64,000 bases of DNA from Halobellus captivus (GCF_003697845.1 NZ_RDQE01000011.1:24425-88424), one strand, 5' to 3'; positions 8,211 through 16,634 are shown, numbered from the stretch's first letter. Notes: generated by a model not told the origin, from the letters alone. Translations and numbers: made by a program.

Positions 8211-8497
8211 TCCTGAACTCAGAGTGATCTCCAGTAGGAAACCATCACGAATACGACCAACCGCGGTACTTAGCGATTCCTCGTCAGCAGTTTCGACGGT
8301 GACAACATGAGCGACAAGCGCCCTACATCTTGCACGGCGTTCAGAACATTCTCTCGAATTGTCAGGTTTTCCCCACTCAATTCGCAAGCGAGACGTAACG
8401 GCCGTCTCACACGAGAACCGTCCGAAAGGAACGATTCCGACGAAACGGACGAATCCCGATCCGAACGCGACTTACCCGCGGACCGTCTGGATCGGTC
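8211..8497. other. decayed intergenic region right of the IS remnant
   Basis: Nearly 290 bases between the IS end and the next gene. Fragments on the minus strand (for example ENLTIRENVLNAVQDVG in one frame and VVTVETADEESLSTAVGRI in another, roughly 8240-8390) look like pieces of a once-coding sequence split by a frameshift, but I recognise no family. No RNA gene or clear promoter is seen except possibly close to 8470, before the next gene. Confidence 0.35.
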
Positions 8498-9301
8498 ATG
8501 GACGTCTACGAGCTGGGCGAGGGCCCGGCGGAAGTCGCGGTCGTCGCGGCGATCCACGGCGACGAGCCCTGCGGGGTCCGGGCGGTCGAGCGCCTCGTCG
8601 CCGAGGAGCCGACGGTCGAGCGCGCGATCAAGCTGATCGTCGCGAACGAGGAGGCGCTCGCGGAGGAGACTCGCTACCTCGAGGCCGACCTCAACCGGTC
8701 GTTCCCGGGTGATCCCGATAGCGAGGTCCACGAGGGGCGACTCGCCCATCGGCTCCGCTCGGAGCTGGTCGGCTGCACGACCCTCGCGATCCACTCGACG
8801 CAGTCGTACGCCGAGCCGTTCGCGGTCGTCGACTCGATGGACGAGGTCGCCCGCGCGGTCGCGCCGCACCTCCCGGTGGACGCCGTGGTTCAGACCGACG
8901 CCTTCACCGAGGGGAGACTGATCGAGCACCCGCACACCATCGAGGTCGAGGCCGGCCTCCAGGGGAGCGAGGCGGCCGCCGACAACGCCTACTGGGTGAC
9001 GCGGGCGTTCCTCGCGGGGACCGGCGCAGTGCCCGCGCCGGGCTCCGACGACGTGATCGACGCCGGCGGCCGCGAGGACGTGCCCGTCTTCCGGCTTCGC
9101 GACCGGATCCCGAAACCGAACGCCGAGGAGTACGAGGTGTTCGCGCACAACTTCGAGCGCGTCGAGGCCGGCGACCGGTTCGCGACCGCCGACGGCGACT
9201 CGCTCCGCGCCGAGGAACCCTTCTACCCGGTGTTGCTGTCGGCGGACGGCTACCGCGACCAGTTCGGGTACGCCGCGGAGCGGGTCGGCGCGATAGAGTA
9301 G
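8498..9301 (+). CDS. succinylglutamate desuccinylase/aspartoacylase-family hydrolase
   Basis: A 267-residue zinc carboxypeptidase-fold enzyme of the AstE/AspA group (M14-like). The zinc site is visible as His20 and Glu23 (AIHGDEPCG) and His100 (AIHSTQS); the substrate-binding Asn-Arg pair is in ADLNRSFPG (67-68), and the catalytic Glu is probably in HTIEVEAG (150 or 152). Such enzymes cleave N-acyl groups from amino acids. The haloarchaeal substrate is unknown. The C-terminal ~70 residues form the expected beta domain. The gene returns to the high-GC composition of the core genome, so it marks the right border of the low-GC island. Confidence 0.88.
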   Translation: MDVYELGEGPAEVAVVAAIHGDEPCGVRAVERLVAEEPTVERAIKLIVANEEALAEETRYLEADLNRSFPGDPDSEVHEGRLAHRLRSELVGCTTLAIHSTQSYAEPFAVVDSMDEVARAVAPHLPVDAVVQTDAFTEGRLIEHPHTIEVEAGLQGSEAAADNAYWVTRAFLAGTGAVPAPGSDDVIDAGGREDVPVFRLRDRIPKPNAEEYEVFAHNFERVEAGDRFATADGDSLRAEEPFYPVLLSADGYRDQFGYAAERVGAIE

Positions 9302-9406
9302 GCGATGGCCCGGGGAGGCCGGACGATCGTTCACTCGATTGATCGATACACCAGTTCGTCCTCAAATTCCAAACGAGATAGATGAACACGACGGAACGTC
9401 ACGAGC

Positions 9407-9697
9407 ATGGCCGGCCTCCAACGACTCAACGAGCGTGAGATGGATCGGTTAGCGGCCTACTCGATCGGCGTCGACGAGGAAACGGTCGAGGGGATAGTAC
9501 GTGCCTTCGATGCCGTCGGTGTCGATGTGTCAGAGAGACCGACGCAGCTCGTCGACTGGGTCCACGCGGATACGTTGGACCTCCGGTGGAGCGCCGACTG
9601 GCCGGTGTATCTGAGTACACGGATCTGGGACCACCGGGTCGTCATCACTGCCGAGGAGCTCCGGATCTATCCGCCATTGGGTCTCGGATACGACTGA
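9407..9697 (+). CDS. HalOD1-like output-domain protein
   Basis: A 96-residue protein resembling the halobacterial output domain 1 (HalOD1), a small alpha/beta module found alone or at the end of haloarchaeal response regulators. The visible pattern is a helix (EETVEGIVRAFDAVGVDV), then PTQLVDWVHADTLDLRWS (the module's xPLxDxVDPDALxxL region), then two strands ending in VVITAEELRIYP. No receiver or kinase domain is attached. It stands alone between a hydrolase and a convergent cupin gene. The domain's molecular role is not established; signalling is inferred from its partners elsewhere. Confidence 0.6.
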   Translation: MAGLQRLNEREMDRLAAYSIGVDEETVEGIVRAFDAVGVDVSERPTQLVDWVHADTLDLRWSADWPVYLSTRIWDHRVVITAEELRIYPPLGLGYD

Positions 9698-9757
9698 TCC
9701 GTCGGTCGATCCGGTTGAGTTCCCGGCGGCGTCCGGTCGACCCGCTACGCGTACCGC

Positions 9758-10144
9758 TCACTCGACGAGCTCGATGGTGTCGTCGCCGTTCGGCACCGCA
9801 CAGAGGAACGCGCCGGGCTCGTCGCCCTCGTTGCGGTACCAGTGCTCGACGCCTGCGGGGATCAGAAGCGAGTCGCCCGCCGAGACCGTGTGCTCCTCGT
9901 CGCCGATGCCGACGACGTACTCGCCCGCGAGGACGTGCTGTTCGTGTTCGACCGCGTTGGTGTGTCGAGGAACCTCGCTTCCGGCGTCGATCTCGAACCG
10001 CCGGATCGCGAAGTTCGGCGCGCCGTCCGACTCGTCCAGGAGGACCCCCTTTCGGAGACCCTCCGCCGCGTCGACCGACTCGTAGGAGACCTGGTTCGCG
10101 CGTTTGACGACCGGTTCCGGGTCGGTGTTGGTCGCTTCGCTCAT
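9758..10144 (-). CDS. cupin-domain protein
   Basis: A 128-residue single-domain cupin. Motif 1 is represented by HTNAVEHEQHVLAGEYVVGIG (His61, His67, His70 and an acidic residue as likely metal ligands) and motif 2 by GDSLLIPAGVEHWYRN (with His101). Such proteins bind a divalent metal and act as isomerases, dioxygenases or sensors; no substrate can be read from the sequence. I chose the ATG at 10144 over longer upstream starts because a TATA-like ATTTATGC on the minus strand lies ~25-30 bases before it. It is divergent from the aminotransferase gene, sharing a 66-base promoter region, which suggests related regulation. Confidence 0.85.
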   Translation of the reverse strand: MSEATNTDPEPVVKRANQVSYESVDAAEGLRKGVLLDESDGAPNFAIRRFEIDAGSEVPRHTNAVEHEQHVLAGEYVVGIGDEEHTVSAGDSLLIPAGVEHWYRNEGDEPGAFLCAVPNGDDTIELVE

Positions 10145-10210
10145 ACCGTTCGCGTCGTTCCGGACCGGCATAAATGGATTTATTGTGGTATAGAGGATCA
10201 TGAAGAACGT
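10145..10210. promoter_or_regulatory. divergent promoter between cupin and aminotransferase
   Basis: A 66-base gap containing the AT-rich block ATAAATGGATTTATTG (about 10170-10185). Read leftwards it offers TATA-like ATTTATGC for the cupin; read rightwards it offers GATTTATTG for the aminotransferase ATG at 10211. Both are spaced about 25-30 bases from their start codons. Confidence 0.5.
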
Positions 10211-11545
10211 ATGCAAGAGAACGTACCCCACGCCGGGCGCGGCGAAACGGACGGGGAGGCGATACCGCACTGGCACGACCCGGACGGTGAGGCGATGACC
10301 ATCGTCGAAGGGGAGGGCGCGACGGTGTACGACGACGAGGGGTCCGCGTACCTCGATCTCATCTCGCAGCTCTACTGTACGAACGCGGGCCACAGCAACG
10401 AGGCGATCACGGACGCGATGACCGCACAGATGGAGCGGATCCCCTACGTCTCCTCGGCGAAGGGGAACGACGTTCGGGACGCGTTGGCGGACGACCTCGC
10501 GAAGATCGCGCCCGGCTCGCTCTCGGAGGTCTACTTCTCGGTGTCCGGGAGCGAGGCGAACGAGGCGGCCGCCCAGATCGCGAGGACGGTCCAGGACGCC
10601 CCGAAGGTGCTGACCCGGTGGCAGTCCTATCACGGCGGAACCGCCGGCGCCGGCTCGCTCACCGGGGACCCGAGCACGCGCTCGACGCTCGGCCGCTACG
10701 CCGCGACGACCGGCTCGGAGAAGTTCCTGCCGCCCCTGCCGACGGCGTTCGACGCCGACTCGCCGGAGGACCTGGCCGAGCAGGCGGCGAACCACGTCGA
10801 GTTCGTGATCCAGAACGAGGGGGCGGACTCGGTGGCCGCGATCCTGATGGAGCCGATCGGCGGAACGAGCGGCGGCTACCCCGCACCGCCGGGCTACTTC
10901 GAGCGGCTCCGCGAGATCTGTGACGAGTACGACGTGCTCCTGATCGCGGACGAGGTCATCACCGGGTTCGGCCGCTGTGGCGAGTGGTTCGGCATCGAGA
11001 CCGAGAGCGTCGAGCCCGACATGATCACGTTCGCGAAAGGGGTGACGAGCGCGTACGCCCCGCTGGCCGGCGTGATCGCCGACGAGTGGATCGGCGAGAC
11101 CGTCCGCGAGGAGGGGTACGACCTGGGACAGACGTTCGCCGGACACCCCGTGGCCTGTGCGGCCGGTCGCGCCGCGATCGACGAGTACGAGTCACACCTC
11201 ATCGACGACGCGCGTGAGCTGGCGCCGGTGCTCGAGTCCCGCCTCGAGGAGCTGGCGGCGACCCACGACGTCGTCGAGACCGTCCGCGGCCGCGGGTTCC
11301 TCTGGAGCGTCGTCTTCGCCGACCCCGAGACCGGCGAGCCGTTCGTCCACCCGTGGGCCGGGGACGACGACGAGGAGAACCCGGTCGCCGCGGTCCGGGA
11401 GGCGGCCGCCGACCGGGGTGCCCTCTTCGGGAACGGACGGCCGGACGTACAGATCCTCATCGCGCCGCCGCTCTGCACCACGCGTGCCGAACTCGAACGG
11501 GGAATCGACGCGCTCGAGGAGGCGATCGAGGAGACCTTCGAGTAG
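10211..11545 (+). CDS. class III (omega) aminotransferase
   Basis: A 444-residue PLP enzyme of the class III family (aspartate aminotransferase superfamily fold type I; relatives include GabT, ornithine/acetylornithine and beta-alanine-pyruvate aminotransferases). Visible markers are the phosphate-binding SGSEANEAA, the Tyr-His-Gly segment SYHGG (139-143), the PLP-contacting Asp247 in LIADEVITGFGR, and Lys276 in MITFAKGVTSAYAPLAG as the Schiff-base residue. The amino donor is not evident. The open frame runs upstream to 9842, but that part overlaps the cupin gene on the other strand and is spurious; ATG 10211 sits behind an AT-rich promoter. Confidence 0.9.
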   Translation: MQENVPHAGRGETDGEAIPHWHDPDGEAMTIVEGEGATVYDDEGSAYLDLISQLYCTNAGHSNEAITDAMTAQMERIPYVSSAKGNDVRDALADDLAKIAPGSLSEVYFSVSGSEANEAAAQIARTVQDAPKVLTRWQSYHGGTAGAGSLTGDPSTRSTLGRYAATTGSEKFLPPLPTAFDADSPEDLAEQAANHVEFVIQNEGADSVAAILMEPIGGTSGGYPAPPGYFERLREICDEYDVLLIADEVITGFGRCGEWFGIETESVEPDMITFAKGVTSAYAPLAGVIADEWIGETVREEGYDLGQTFAGHPVACAAGRAAIDEYESHLIDDARELAPVLESRLEELAATHDVVETVRGRGFLWSVVFADPETGEPFVHPWAGDDDEENPVAAVREAAADRGALFGNGRPDVQILIAPPLCTTRAELERGIDALEEAIEETFE

Positions 11546-11640
11546 CGCCCCGGTTCAGTCCCCCGCTTTCGACCACGGGGAGCCGATCGACCGCCCGTCG
11601 ACGGTCAACAATTAAACGGCCGCCCGATCAACGACGGGGC

Positions 11641-12819
11641 ATGCGTGGACTCCGGATCGGGACCGTCGTCGGCATTCCGGTCAGACTCAACTGGACGTTC
11701 CTGATCGTGTTACCGCTCTTCGCGTACCTCATCGGCTCGGAAGTGGAGACCATCGCCGGCGTGATGAACGAGACGTTGGGCGCCGGCATCGACACGGCGG
11801 CGGTCGGCGTCGGAGCCACCCCGTGGCTGCTCGGACTGGCGGCCGTTCTCGGGCTGTTCGGCGGCGTCCTCCTCCACGAGTTCGGCCACTCGCTCGTCGC
11901 GATGCGGTACGGCTACGAGATCGAGTCGATCACGCTGTGGCTGCTCGGCGGGCTCGCGAGCTTCACGGAGTTCCCCGAGGACTGGAAACACGAGTTCTGG
12001 ATCGCGGTCGCGGGGCCGATAGTCAGCCTCGGCGTCGGCGCGGTCTGTTACGGCGTGTTCGTGCTCGCACCCGCGGGCTCGGACGCCCTGCTCTTCGTGT
12101 TCAGTTACCTGGCGGTTCTGAACGTCGTCCTCGCCGGATTCAACATGCTGCCGGCGTTCCCGATGGACGGCGGCCGCGTCCTGCGGGCGCTCCTCGCGCG
12201 CAGCCAGCCGCACGCGCAGGCGACCCAGCGTGCGGCCGGGGTCGGCAAGGTGTTCGCGTTCCTGATGGGCGTCTTCGGCCTGTTGACGTTCCAGCTGCTC
12301 CTCATCGTGCTCGCCTTCTTCATCTACATGGCGGCCTCCGGCGAGGCCCAACAGACCACGCTGAAGGCGGTCTTCGAGGGCGTCACCGTCGCGGACGTGA
12401 TGACGCCCCGCGATCGGCTCCACACGGTGACCGAGACCACGTCCGTCGCCGATCTGATGAGCCGGATGTTCGAGGAGCGCCACACCGGCTACCCGGTGAT
12501 GGACGGCGGCGACCTCGTCGGCATGGTCACCCTCGAGGACGCCCGCGAGGTCCGGGAGGTCGAGCGCGACGCCTACCGCGTCGAGGACGTGATGGAGACG
12601 GACATCGCCTCCGTTACGGCCGACACCGACGCGATGTCCGCCCTTCGAGTGATGCAGGAACACGGAGTGGGACGGCTGCCGGTCCTCGATGCGGACGGCG
12701 AGCTGGTGGGACTCATCTCGCGGTCGGACCTGATGACCGCGTTCAACATCATCCAGACGGGCGGCACCCCGAGCGTGATCACCGGTCGACGCGCCGACGA
12801 GGACGGTCGGATCCTCTGA
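11641..12819 (+). CDS. site-2 protease (M50) with CBS-domain pair
   Basis: A 392-residue integral membrane zinc protease. The catalytic HEFGH motif is at residues 79-83 and the second ligand site NMLPAFPMDGG holds Asp176, both within hydrophobic segments (five or six predicted spans, residues ~15-220). The C-terminal part (~245-380) is a tandem CBS pair (VADVMTPRD... and VEDVMETD...), which usually binds adenine nucleotides and could regulate the protease. Such enzymes cut transmembrane substrates, for example membrane-held regulators; the target is unknown. An AT-rich TATA-like stretch (CAATTAAACG, 11609-11618) precedes the ATG at 11641. Confidence 0.92.
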   Translation: MRGLRIGTVVGIPVRLNWTFLIVLPLFAYLIGSEVETIAGVMNETLGAGIDTAAVGVGATPWLLGLAAVLGLFGGVLLHEFGHSLVAMRYGYEIESITLWLLGGLASFTEFPEDWKHEFWIAVAGPIVSLGVGAVCYGVFVLAPAGSDALLFVFSYLAVLNVVLAGFNMLPAFPMDGGRVLRALLARSQPHAQATQRAAGVGKVFAFLMGVFGLLTFQLLLIVLAFFIYMAASGEAQQTTLKAVFEGVTVADVMTPRDRLHTVTETTSVADLMSRMFEERHTGYPVMDGGDLVGMVTLEDAREVREVERDAYRVEDVMETDIASVTADTDAMSALRVMQEHGVGRLPVLDADGELVGLISRSDLMTAFNIIQTGGTPSVITGRRADEDGRIL

Positions 12820-12870
12820 GAAGGTGACTCGGACCTCTGAAGGATTCCGTCGCCGCTCCGCCGGCCGGAT

Positions 12871-14595
12871 CTAGTCGTCCGCGGATCCGACCGACGTCGC
12901 CGCCCGGTCCGCGTTCGGGTCGTCGTCAGCGAGCTCCGAGAGCCGGTCGAGCGCGTCGACCATCGCGACGACGCTGGCTCGCGTGATGTCCGCGTCCGAC
13001 GCCGACACCGAGACGGACCGGTCGCCGCGCGAGAGGTCGACCGCCACGGTGACGACGGCGTCGGTCCCGCCGGTGATGGCGTCGACGTGGTAGGAGTCGA
13101 GCTCGAAGGAGACGGCGTCGACCCCGCCGCTCTCGTCCGCGAGCGCCGCACGGACCGCCTCGAGGCCGGCGTCGACCGGGCCGGAGCCGGTGCCCGAGGC
13201 GACCCGCTCCTCGTCGCCGACGCGGAGCCGCACCGAGGCGGTCGGCAGGTTGCCGCCGGAGGTCGCCGAGAGGTCGACGAGCTCGACGTGACGGTCGCGC
13301 TCGCGGCCCTGGACGTCCTCGGTGATCGCGAGCAGGTCCGCGTCGGTGACGCGCTTCCCGCGGTCGCCGAGCTCCTTCACCCGGGAGACGACCTCCCCGA
13401 GCTCGTCGTCGTCGACGTCGACGCCGTGGTCGGCGAGCGCGGCCGCGACGCCGGCGCGGCCGGCGTGTTTGCCGAGCACGAGCCGGCGCTCGCGGCCGAC
13501 CGTCTCGGGCGGGTACGGTTCGTACATCGTCCCGTCCTTCAGCGTGCCGTCGGTGTGGATCCCCGACTCGTGTGCGAACGCGTTCGCGCCGCACACCGCC
13601 TTGTTCGGCGGGATCGCGACGCCGGTCACCTCCGAGACGCGACGGCAGAGCCGGTAGAGTCGCTCGACGTCGACGGTGTCCACGTCGTAGGTGCGGTCCA
13701 ACGAGATCGCGACCTCCTCTAACGCCACGTTGCCGGCGCGCTCGCCGACGCCGAGGACGGTGCCGTGGACCGTGTCCGCTCCCGCCTTCAGCCCGGCGTG
13801 GACGTTCGTCAGCCCGAAGCCCAGGTCGTCGTGCGTGTGGAGGCTCGTCGGGCCGAGGTCGGCGAGCCGGGAGACGACCTCGGCGGTTCGCTCGGGGCCG
13901 GCCGCGCCGACGGTGTCACAGTAGCAGACGCGGTCCGCGCCCGCGTCGAGCCCGGCACCCATGAGCCGCTCGAGGTACTCGAGGTCGGCCCGCGAGCCGT
14001 CCTCGCCGAGCACCTCGACCCAGAGGTCGTGGTCCTTCGCGTACTCGACGAGCTCGACGGTGGTCTCGACGACCGCCTCGCGGCTCGATCCCACCTTCGT
14101 CTCGACGTGTTTGTCCGAGGCGGGCACGACGAGGTTGACGCCGTCGACGTCGCAGTCGAGCGCGCGGTCGATGTCGGACCGGACGCCGCGCGCGAAGCTG
14201 GTGACCGTCGCGTCGAGTTCCTCGTCGGCGACGCGGCGGATACCCTCGCGTTCGCCCTCCGAGGTACAGGCCGAGCCCGCCTCGATCACGTGGACGCCCG
14301 CGGCGTCGAGCTCGCGGGCGACGTCGACCTTGTCCGCGGGCGTGAGCGAGACGCCGGGCATCTGCTCGCCGTCGCGCAGCGTCGTGTCCAGTAGCTGTAC
14401 CTCCTCGAGATCGGTGAATGGGTTCGGGTTCAAAAGGTTCTCCGTGGTCCGCGTCGGTGTCGTTCGGTCGGTGCCGCCGTCGGGGACGAAGCTCCGAGCG
14501 TCGGCGTGAGCGTCGGCGTGTGCGTGGGCGTTACTGTCGGCGAATTTCACGGCCAGCCGCCGTGAGGCGACTTGCTCTATCCTCCGAACGACCAC
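12871..14595 (-). CDS. 2-isopropylmalate/citramalate synthase family (LeuA/CimA)
   Basis: A protein of up to 574 residues in the DRE-TIM metallolyase family that condenses acetyl-CoA with a 2-oxo acid, at the entry to leucine or, from pyruvate, isoleucine synthesis. The N-terminal TIM barrel has the catalytic LLDTTLRDGEQMPG motif, and the metal HTHDD site (TSLHTHDDLGFG). The ESGIHTDG and LVLGKHAGR segments and a C-terminal LeuA-type allosteric domain (NLPTASVRLRVGDEE...) follow. I cannot separate LeuA from CimA by eye. The start is uncertain: GTG at 14595 gives an odd His/Ala/Asp-repeat leader (about 30 residues) absent from relatives; a GTG near 14550 is an alternative. Minus-strand TATA-like TTTATTAT lies near 14640. 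Confidence 0.82.
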   Translation of the reverse strand: MVVRRIEQVASRRLAVKFADSNAHAHADAHADARSFVPDGGTDRTTPTRTTENLLNPNPFTDLEEVQLLDTTLRDGEQMPGVSLTPADKVDVARELDAAGVHVIEAGSACTSEGEREGIRRVADEELDATVTSFARGVRSDIDRALDCDVDGVNLVVPASDKHVETKVGSSREAVVETTVELVEYAKDHDLWVEVLGEDGSRADLEYLERLMGAGLDAGADRVCYCDTVGAAGPERTAEVVSRLADLGPTSLHTHDDLGFGLTNVHAGLKAGADTVHGTVLGVGERAGNVALEEVAISLDRTYDVDTVDVERLYRLCRRVSEVTGVAIPPNKAVCGANAFAHESGIHTDGTLKDGTMYEPYPPETVGRERRLVLGKHAGRAGVAAALADHGVDVDDDELGEVVSRVKELGDRGKRVTDADLLAITEDVQGRERDRHVELVDLSATSGGNLPTASVRLRVGDEERVASGTGSGPVDAGLEAVRAALADESGGVDAVSFELDSYHVDAITGGTDAVVTVAVDLSRGDRSVSVSASDADITRASVVAMVDALDRLSELADDDPNADRAATSVGSADD

Positions 14596-14717
14596 GAGTG
14601 TCTCGTGTCATTCGTACCCGTGCGGATGGTCCTCAGGATAATAAAACGGACGGTTCGCGTCCGAACTCGCCGACCGATCGTCGGCGAAGCCCGGTCGAGA
14701 GCGACGATCCCTCACCG

Positions 14718-14822
14718 TTCGTCCCTCATCAACTGTCCCTCGCCACCCGACCCACACCGCTCGTCCCTCATCAACCATCCCTCATCGCTCGTCCCTCGCC
14801 ACCCAACCCACACCGCTCACCC
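14718..14822. repeat. short imperfect direct repeats (minisatellite-like)
   Basis: Two ~55-base imperfect units share CGTCCCTCATCAAC and TCGCCACCC(G/A)ACCCACACCG, with smaller TCGTCCCTC sub-repeats between them. The block lies between the LeuA-family promoter and the 3' end of the Cas4-like gene. I see no coding potential; polymerase slippage is the likely origin. Confidence 0.6.
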
Positions 14823-15503
14823 CAGAAGCGAGCGCAACGATCGACGGCCGGTCCCACACTCTTCCCGGTACTCGCAGGTCGTACACCGGTCGTCGTCGAC
14901 GCGGGCCGGCGGGCCGGCGATCGCGCGGACCGCCCGGACCGTCCGTCGATAGGCCGCCTTCCGACGGGTCGTGATCCTGACCTCCCGGACGACGCCGACG
15001 GCGGGATACTCGAGGACCGCCCGCGGAACGTCGCGCTCCCGCTCCCACGCGAGCGCCTTGGCCGCCGCGACCGCCCGGACCGACTGCGGCTCCCAGACGC
15101 CGCGTTCGGGCGGCTCGCCGGGCGAGCAGATCACCGGAGTCGGCGGTCCGCCGTCGACGGCCGCCAGCAGCTTGTGGACGACCCCGTGACACTCGCGTCC
15201 CGAGAGGAACGCCCGCGTCTCGGTCGGGTCGACGAGCCGGTCGTACAGGTCGCGCTCGCGGAGCCGAGAGAGGTTCCGGCGGTAGGCGGCCGGCTCGCGG
15301 CGGAGCGGGAGCCGTCGGAGGACCGAATCCGGCGCGTCGATCAACTCCGGGTATCGGTCGGCCAGGTCGATCCGCTCGGTCGCCTCCGTCGGAAGGTCCC
15401 GATCGTCCTCGCGCCGGCGGTAGTAGAGTTGGCGGGGACAGTACGCCGCGGCCGCGAGGTCGCTGAAGGGGATCACGGGGAGGATCGCCGCGGGTTCACA
15501 CAT
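14817..15503 (-). CDS. stand-alone Cas4/Dna2-like PD-(D/E)xK nuclease-family protein
   Basis: A 228-residue protein resembling Cas4. The N-terminal FSDLAAAAYCPRQLYYRR matches the first Fe-S cysteine region of Cas4/RecB-type exonucleases, and the C-terminal CTTCEYREECG supplies the remaining three cysteines of the 4Fe-4S cluster. A middle strand-turn-strand with acidic and lysine residues (AVLEYPAVGVVREVRITTRRKAAYRR) fits a degenerate nuclease core, but the classical GxxxExK motif is not clear, so activity is doubtful. Cas4 trims prespacers during CRISPR adaptation. Here no other cas gene is adjacent, and the array at 61.5 kb is 46 kb away, so a chromosomal repair role is as likely. Confidence 0.75.
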   Translation of the reverse strand: MCEPAAILPVIPFSDLAAAAYCPRQLYYRRREDDRDLPTEATERIDLADRYPELIDAPDSVLRRLPLRREPAAYRRNLSRLRERDLYDRLVDPTETRAFLSGRECHGVVHKLLAAVDGGPPTPVICSPGEPPERGVWEPQSVRAVAAAKALAWERERDVPRAVLEYPAVGVVREVRITTRRKAAYRRTVRAVRAIAGPPARVDDDRCTTCEYREECGTGRRSLRSLLG

Positions 15504-15657
15504 AAGGAGTCGGTCGAACCGGACGCGTTACGGCCGACCGGACGCGTTACGGCCGACCGGACGCGTCACGGTCGAAGCGGTCCGCGAGCTGAAGCGGTCC
15601 GCGAGCCGAACGGGACGTGATCCCCGGACGTGGTCCTCCGTGGTGGCGCGTGCCCGT

Positions 15658-15760
15658 GAGCGCCGCCCCGCGGCGCTCGCGGACCGCGCGAGGGAGGTCG
15701 AGGGGACCCGCCGGCCCCCCCGGCGGGTCGCCGAGGCCGAGGCTGGGGAGGCGTGAGGTG
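15658..15760 (+). repeat. two-hairpin dispersed element, copy A
   Basis: Hairpin 1 at 15658-15678 (GAGCGCCG pairing with CGGCGCTC); constant core GCGAGGGAG at 15688-15696; hairpin 2 at 15705-15729 (GACCCGCCG pairing with CGGCGGGTC, loop of C); constant tail GAGGCTGGGGAGGCGTGAGG from 15739. Lies between two minus-strand genes. See copies B, C and D. Confidence 0.8.
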
Positions 15761-15838
15761 TGTGCGGTCGGATCTGTCGCGACCGAGGAGTCGACGCCGC
15801 TCACGGCGAGGAAACGACCGATCACGAGGGTCCCGCCG

Positions 15839-16495
15839 CTACAGCGACACGTCGGTCTCGATGTCCTCGGTCGCCTCACGGAGCCCGTCCTCCCGTGCGT
15901 CGGTCGCGAGCGACTCCTCGATGTCCGCGTCGGTGAGGAGACCGCGGAACTCGTCGCGGAACCGGTCGTTCACGCGCGTGGACGCCAGGTCCGCGCGGGC
16001 GACCGGAACGAACTCGCGAACGACCTCCGGATCGACGTCGAGCTCCGCCGCAGCTGCCTCGACCGACCGGTCGGCCGCGAGCAGACGCTTCAGCGCCGCG
16101 TACTCGAAGGGAGCGTCCCGGTCCGCCTCGGCGACGAGGTGGAGGTCGAGGCGCGCGTCGCGGACCGTCCGTGCGTCGATCCCGGAGTCGGCGCCGTCGG
16201 GGTCGTCGTCGAGTTCCTCGCCGAGGTCGGCGGCGATCCACCCGTCGTCCTCGCCCGCGAAGAACCCGTAGACGACGCGTTCGTACGCCTCGTCGTCGAG
16301 ACCGGTGTCCTCGAGCCCCGAGTCGAGATCGTACCGCTCGCGCATCGCCGTGATGAGTTCCGCGACGCGCTCCTCGACCGCGTCGTCGTCGCGGTCGACG
16401 AGGCTTCCGGGCGACTCCGACTGTCGCTCGGTCACCGTCTCGGAGCCGGTGGCGTCGACGAAGAGGTCCCGGAGCTCCTCGGTCTTCTCGTCCAT
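15839..16495 (-). CDS. haloarchaeal conserved protein (conditioned-medium-induced protein 4-like)
   Basis: A 218-residue, very acidic soluble protein. Its opening (MDEKTEELRDLFVDATGSET VTERQ, read as two blocks) recalls the haloarchaeal family annotated as conditioned medium-induced protein 4, first seen as induced by spent medium; the biochemical role is unknown. The middle (residues ~55-110) has a repeated Asp/Glu-rich helical pattern, and residues ~130-170 (LKRLLAADRSVEAAAAELDVDPEVVREFV) look like a helix-turn-helix, so DNA or RNA binding is possible. A purine-rich GGAGGAGG just upstream of the ATG may be a ribosome-binding site, and a T-rich box lies ~30 bases upstream. Confidence 0.6.
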   Translation of the reverse strand: MDEKTEELRDLFVDATGSETVTERQSESPGSLVDRDDDAVEERVAELITAMRERYDLDSGLEDTGLDDEAYERVVYGFFAGEDDGWIAADLGEELDDDPDGADSGIDARTVRDARLDLHLVAEADRDAPFEYAALKRLLAADRSVEAAAAELDVDPEVVREFVPVARADLASTRVNDRFRDEFRGLLTDADIEESLATDAREDGLREATEDIETDVSL

Positions 16496-16590
16496 GCTCC
16501 TAGGAGGAGGCGGCGAGCGCGAAAAAGGGTGTCGGCGACTACCCGATCCGCCGGGATCGTCCCCGAACCGTCGTCCCGGCGCTCCGACGA

Positions 16591-16620
16591 CGTAAACCGA
16601 TATACTAAAATTGGTTTACG
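16591..16620 (+). promoter_or_regulatory. BirA-type biotin operator overlapping the bioY promoter
   Basis: CGTAAACC and GGTTTACG form a perfect 8-base inverted repeat separated by 14 bases. This is the arrangement GTAAACC-N14-GGTTTAC reported for BirA boxes of bacteria and archaea. The spacer (GATATACTAAAATT) contains the TATA-like element of the operon, and the bioY ATG lies 14 bases after the box, so a bound repressor would block transcription initiation directly. Confidence 0.88.
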
Positions 16621-16634
16621 AGAGACCGGCGAGC

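Noticed and set aside
8118..8387. 89-residue minus-strand open frame overlapping the IS end
   Set aside because: No family match, it crosses the IS terminal repeat, and it looks like a decayed fragment; I only mention it under the intergenic region.
9842..10210. Long N-terminal extension of the aminotransferase
   Set aside because: It overlaps the cupin gene on the other strand; class III enzymes start near the chosen ATG.
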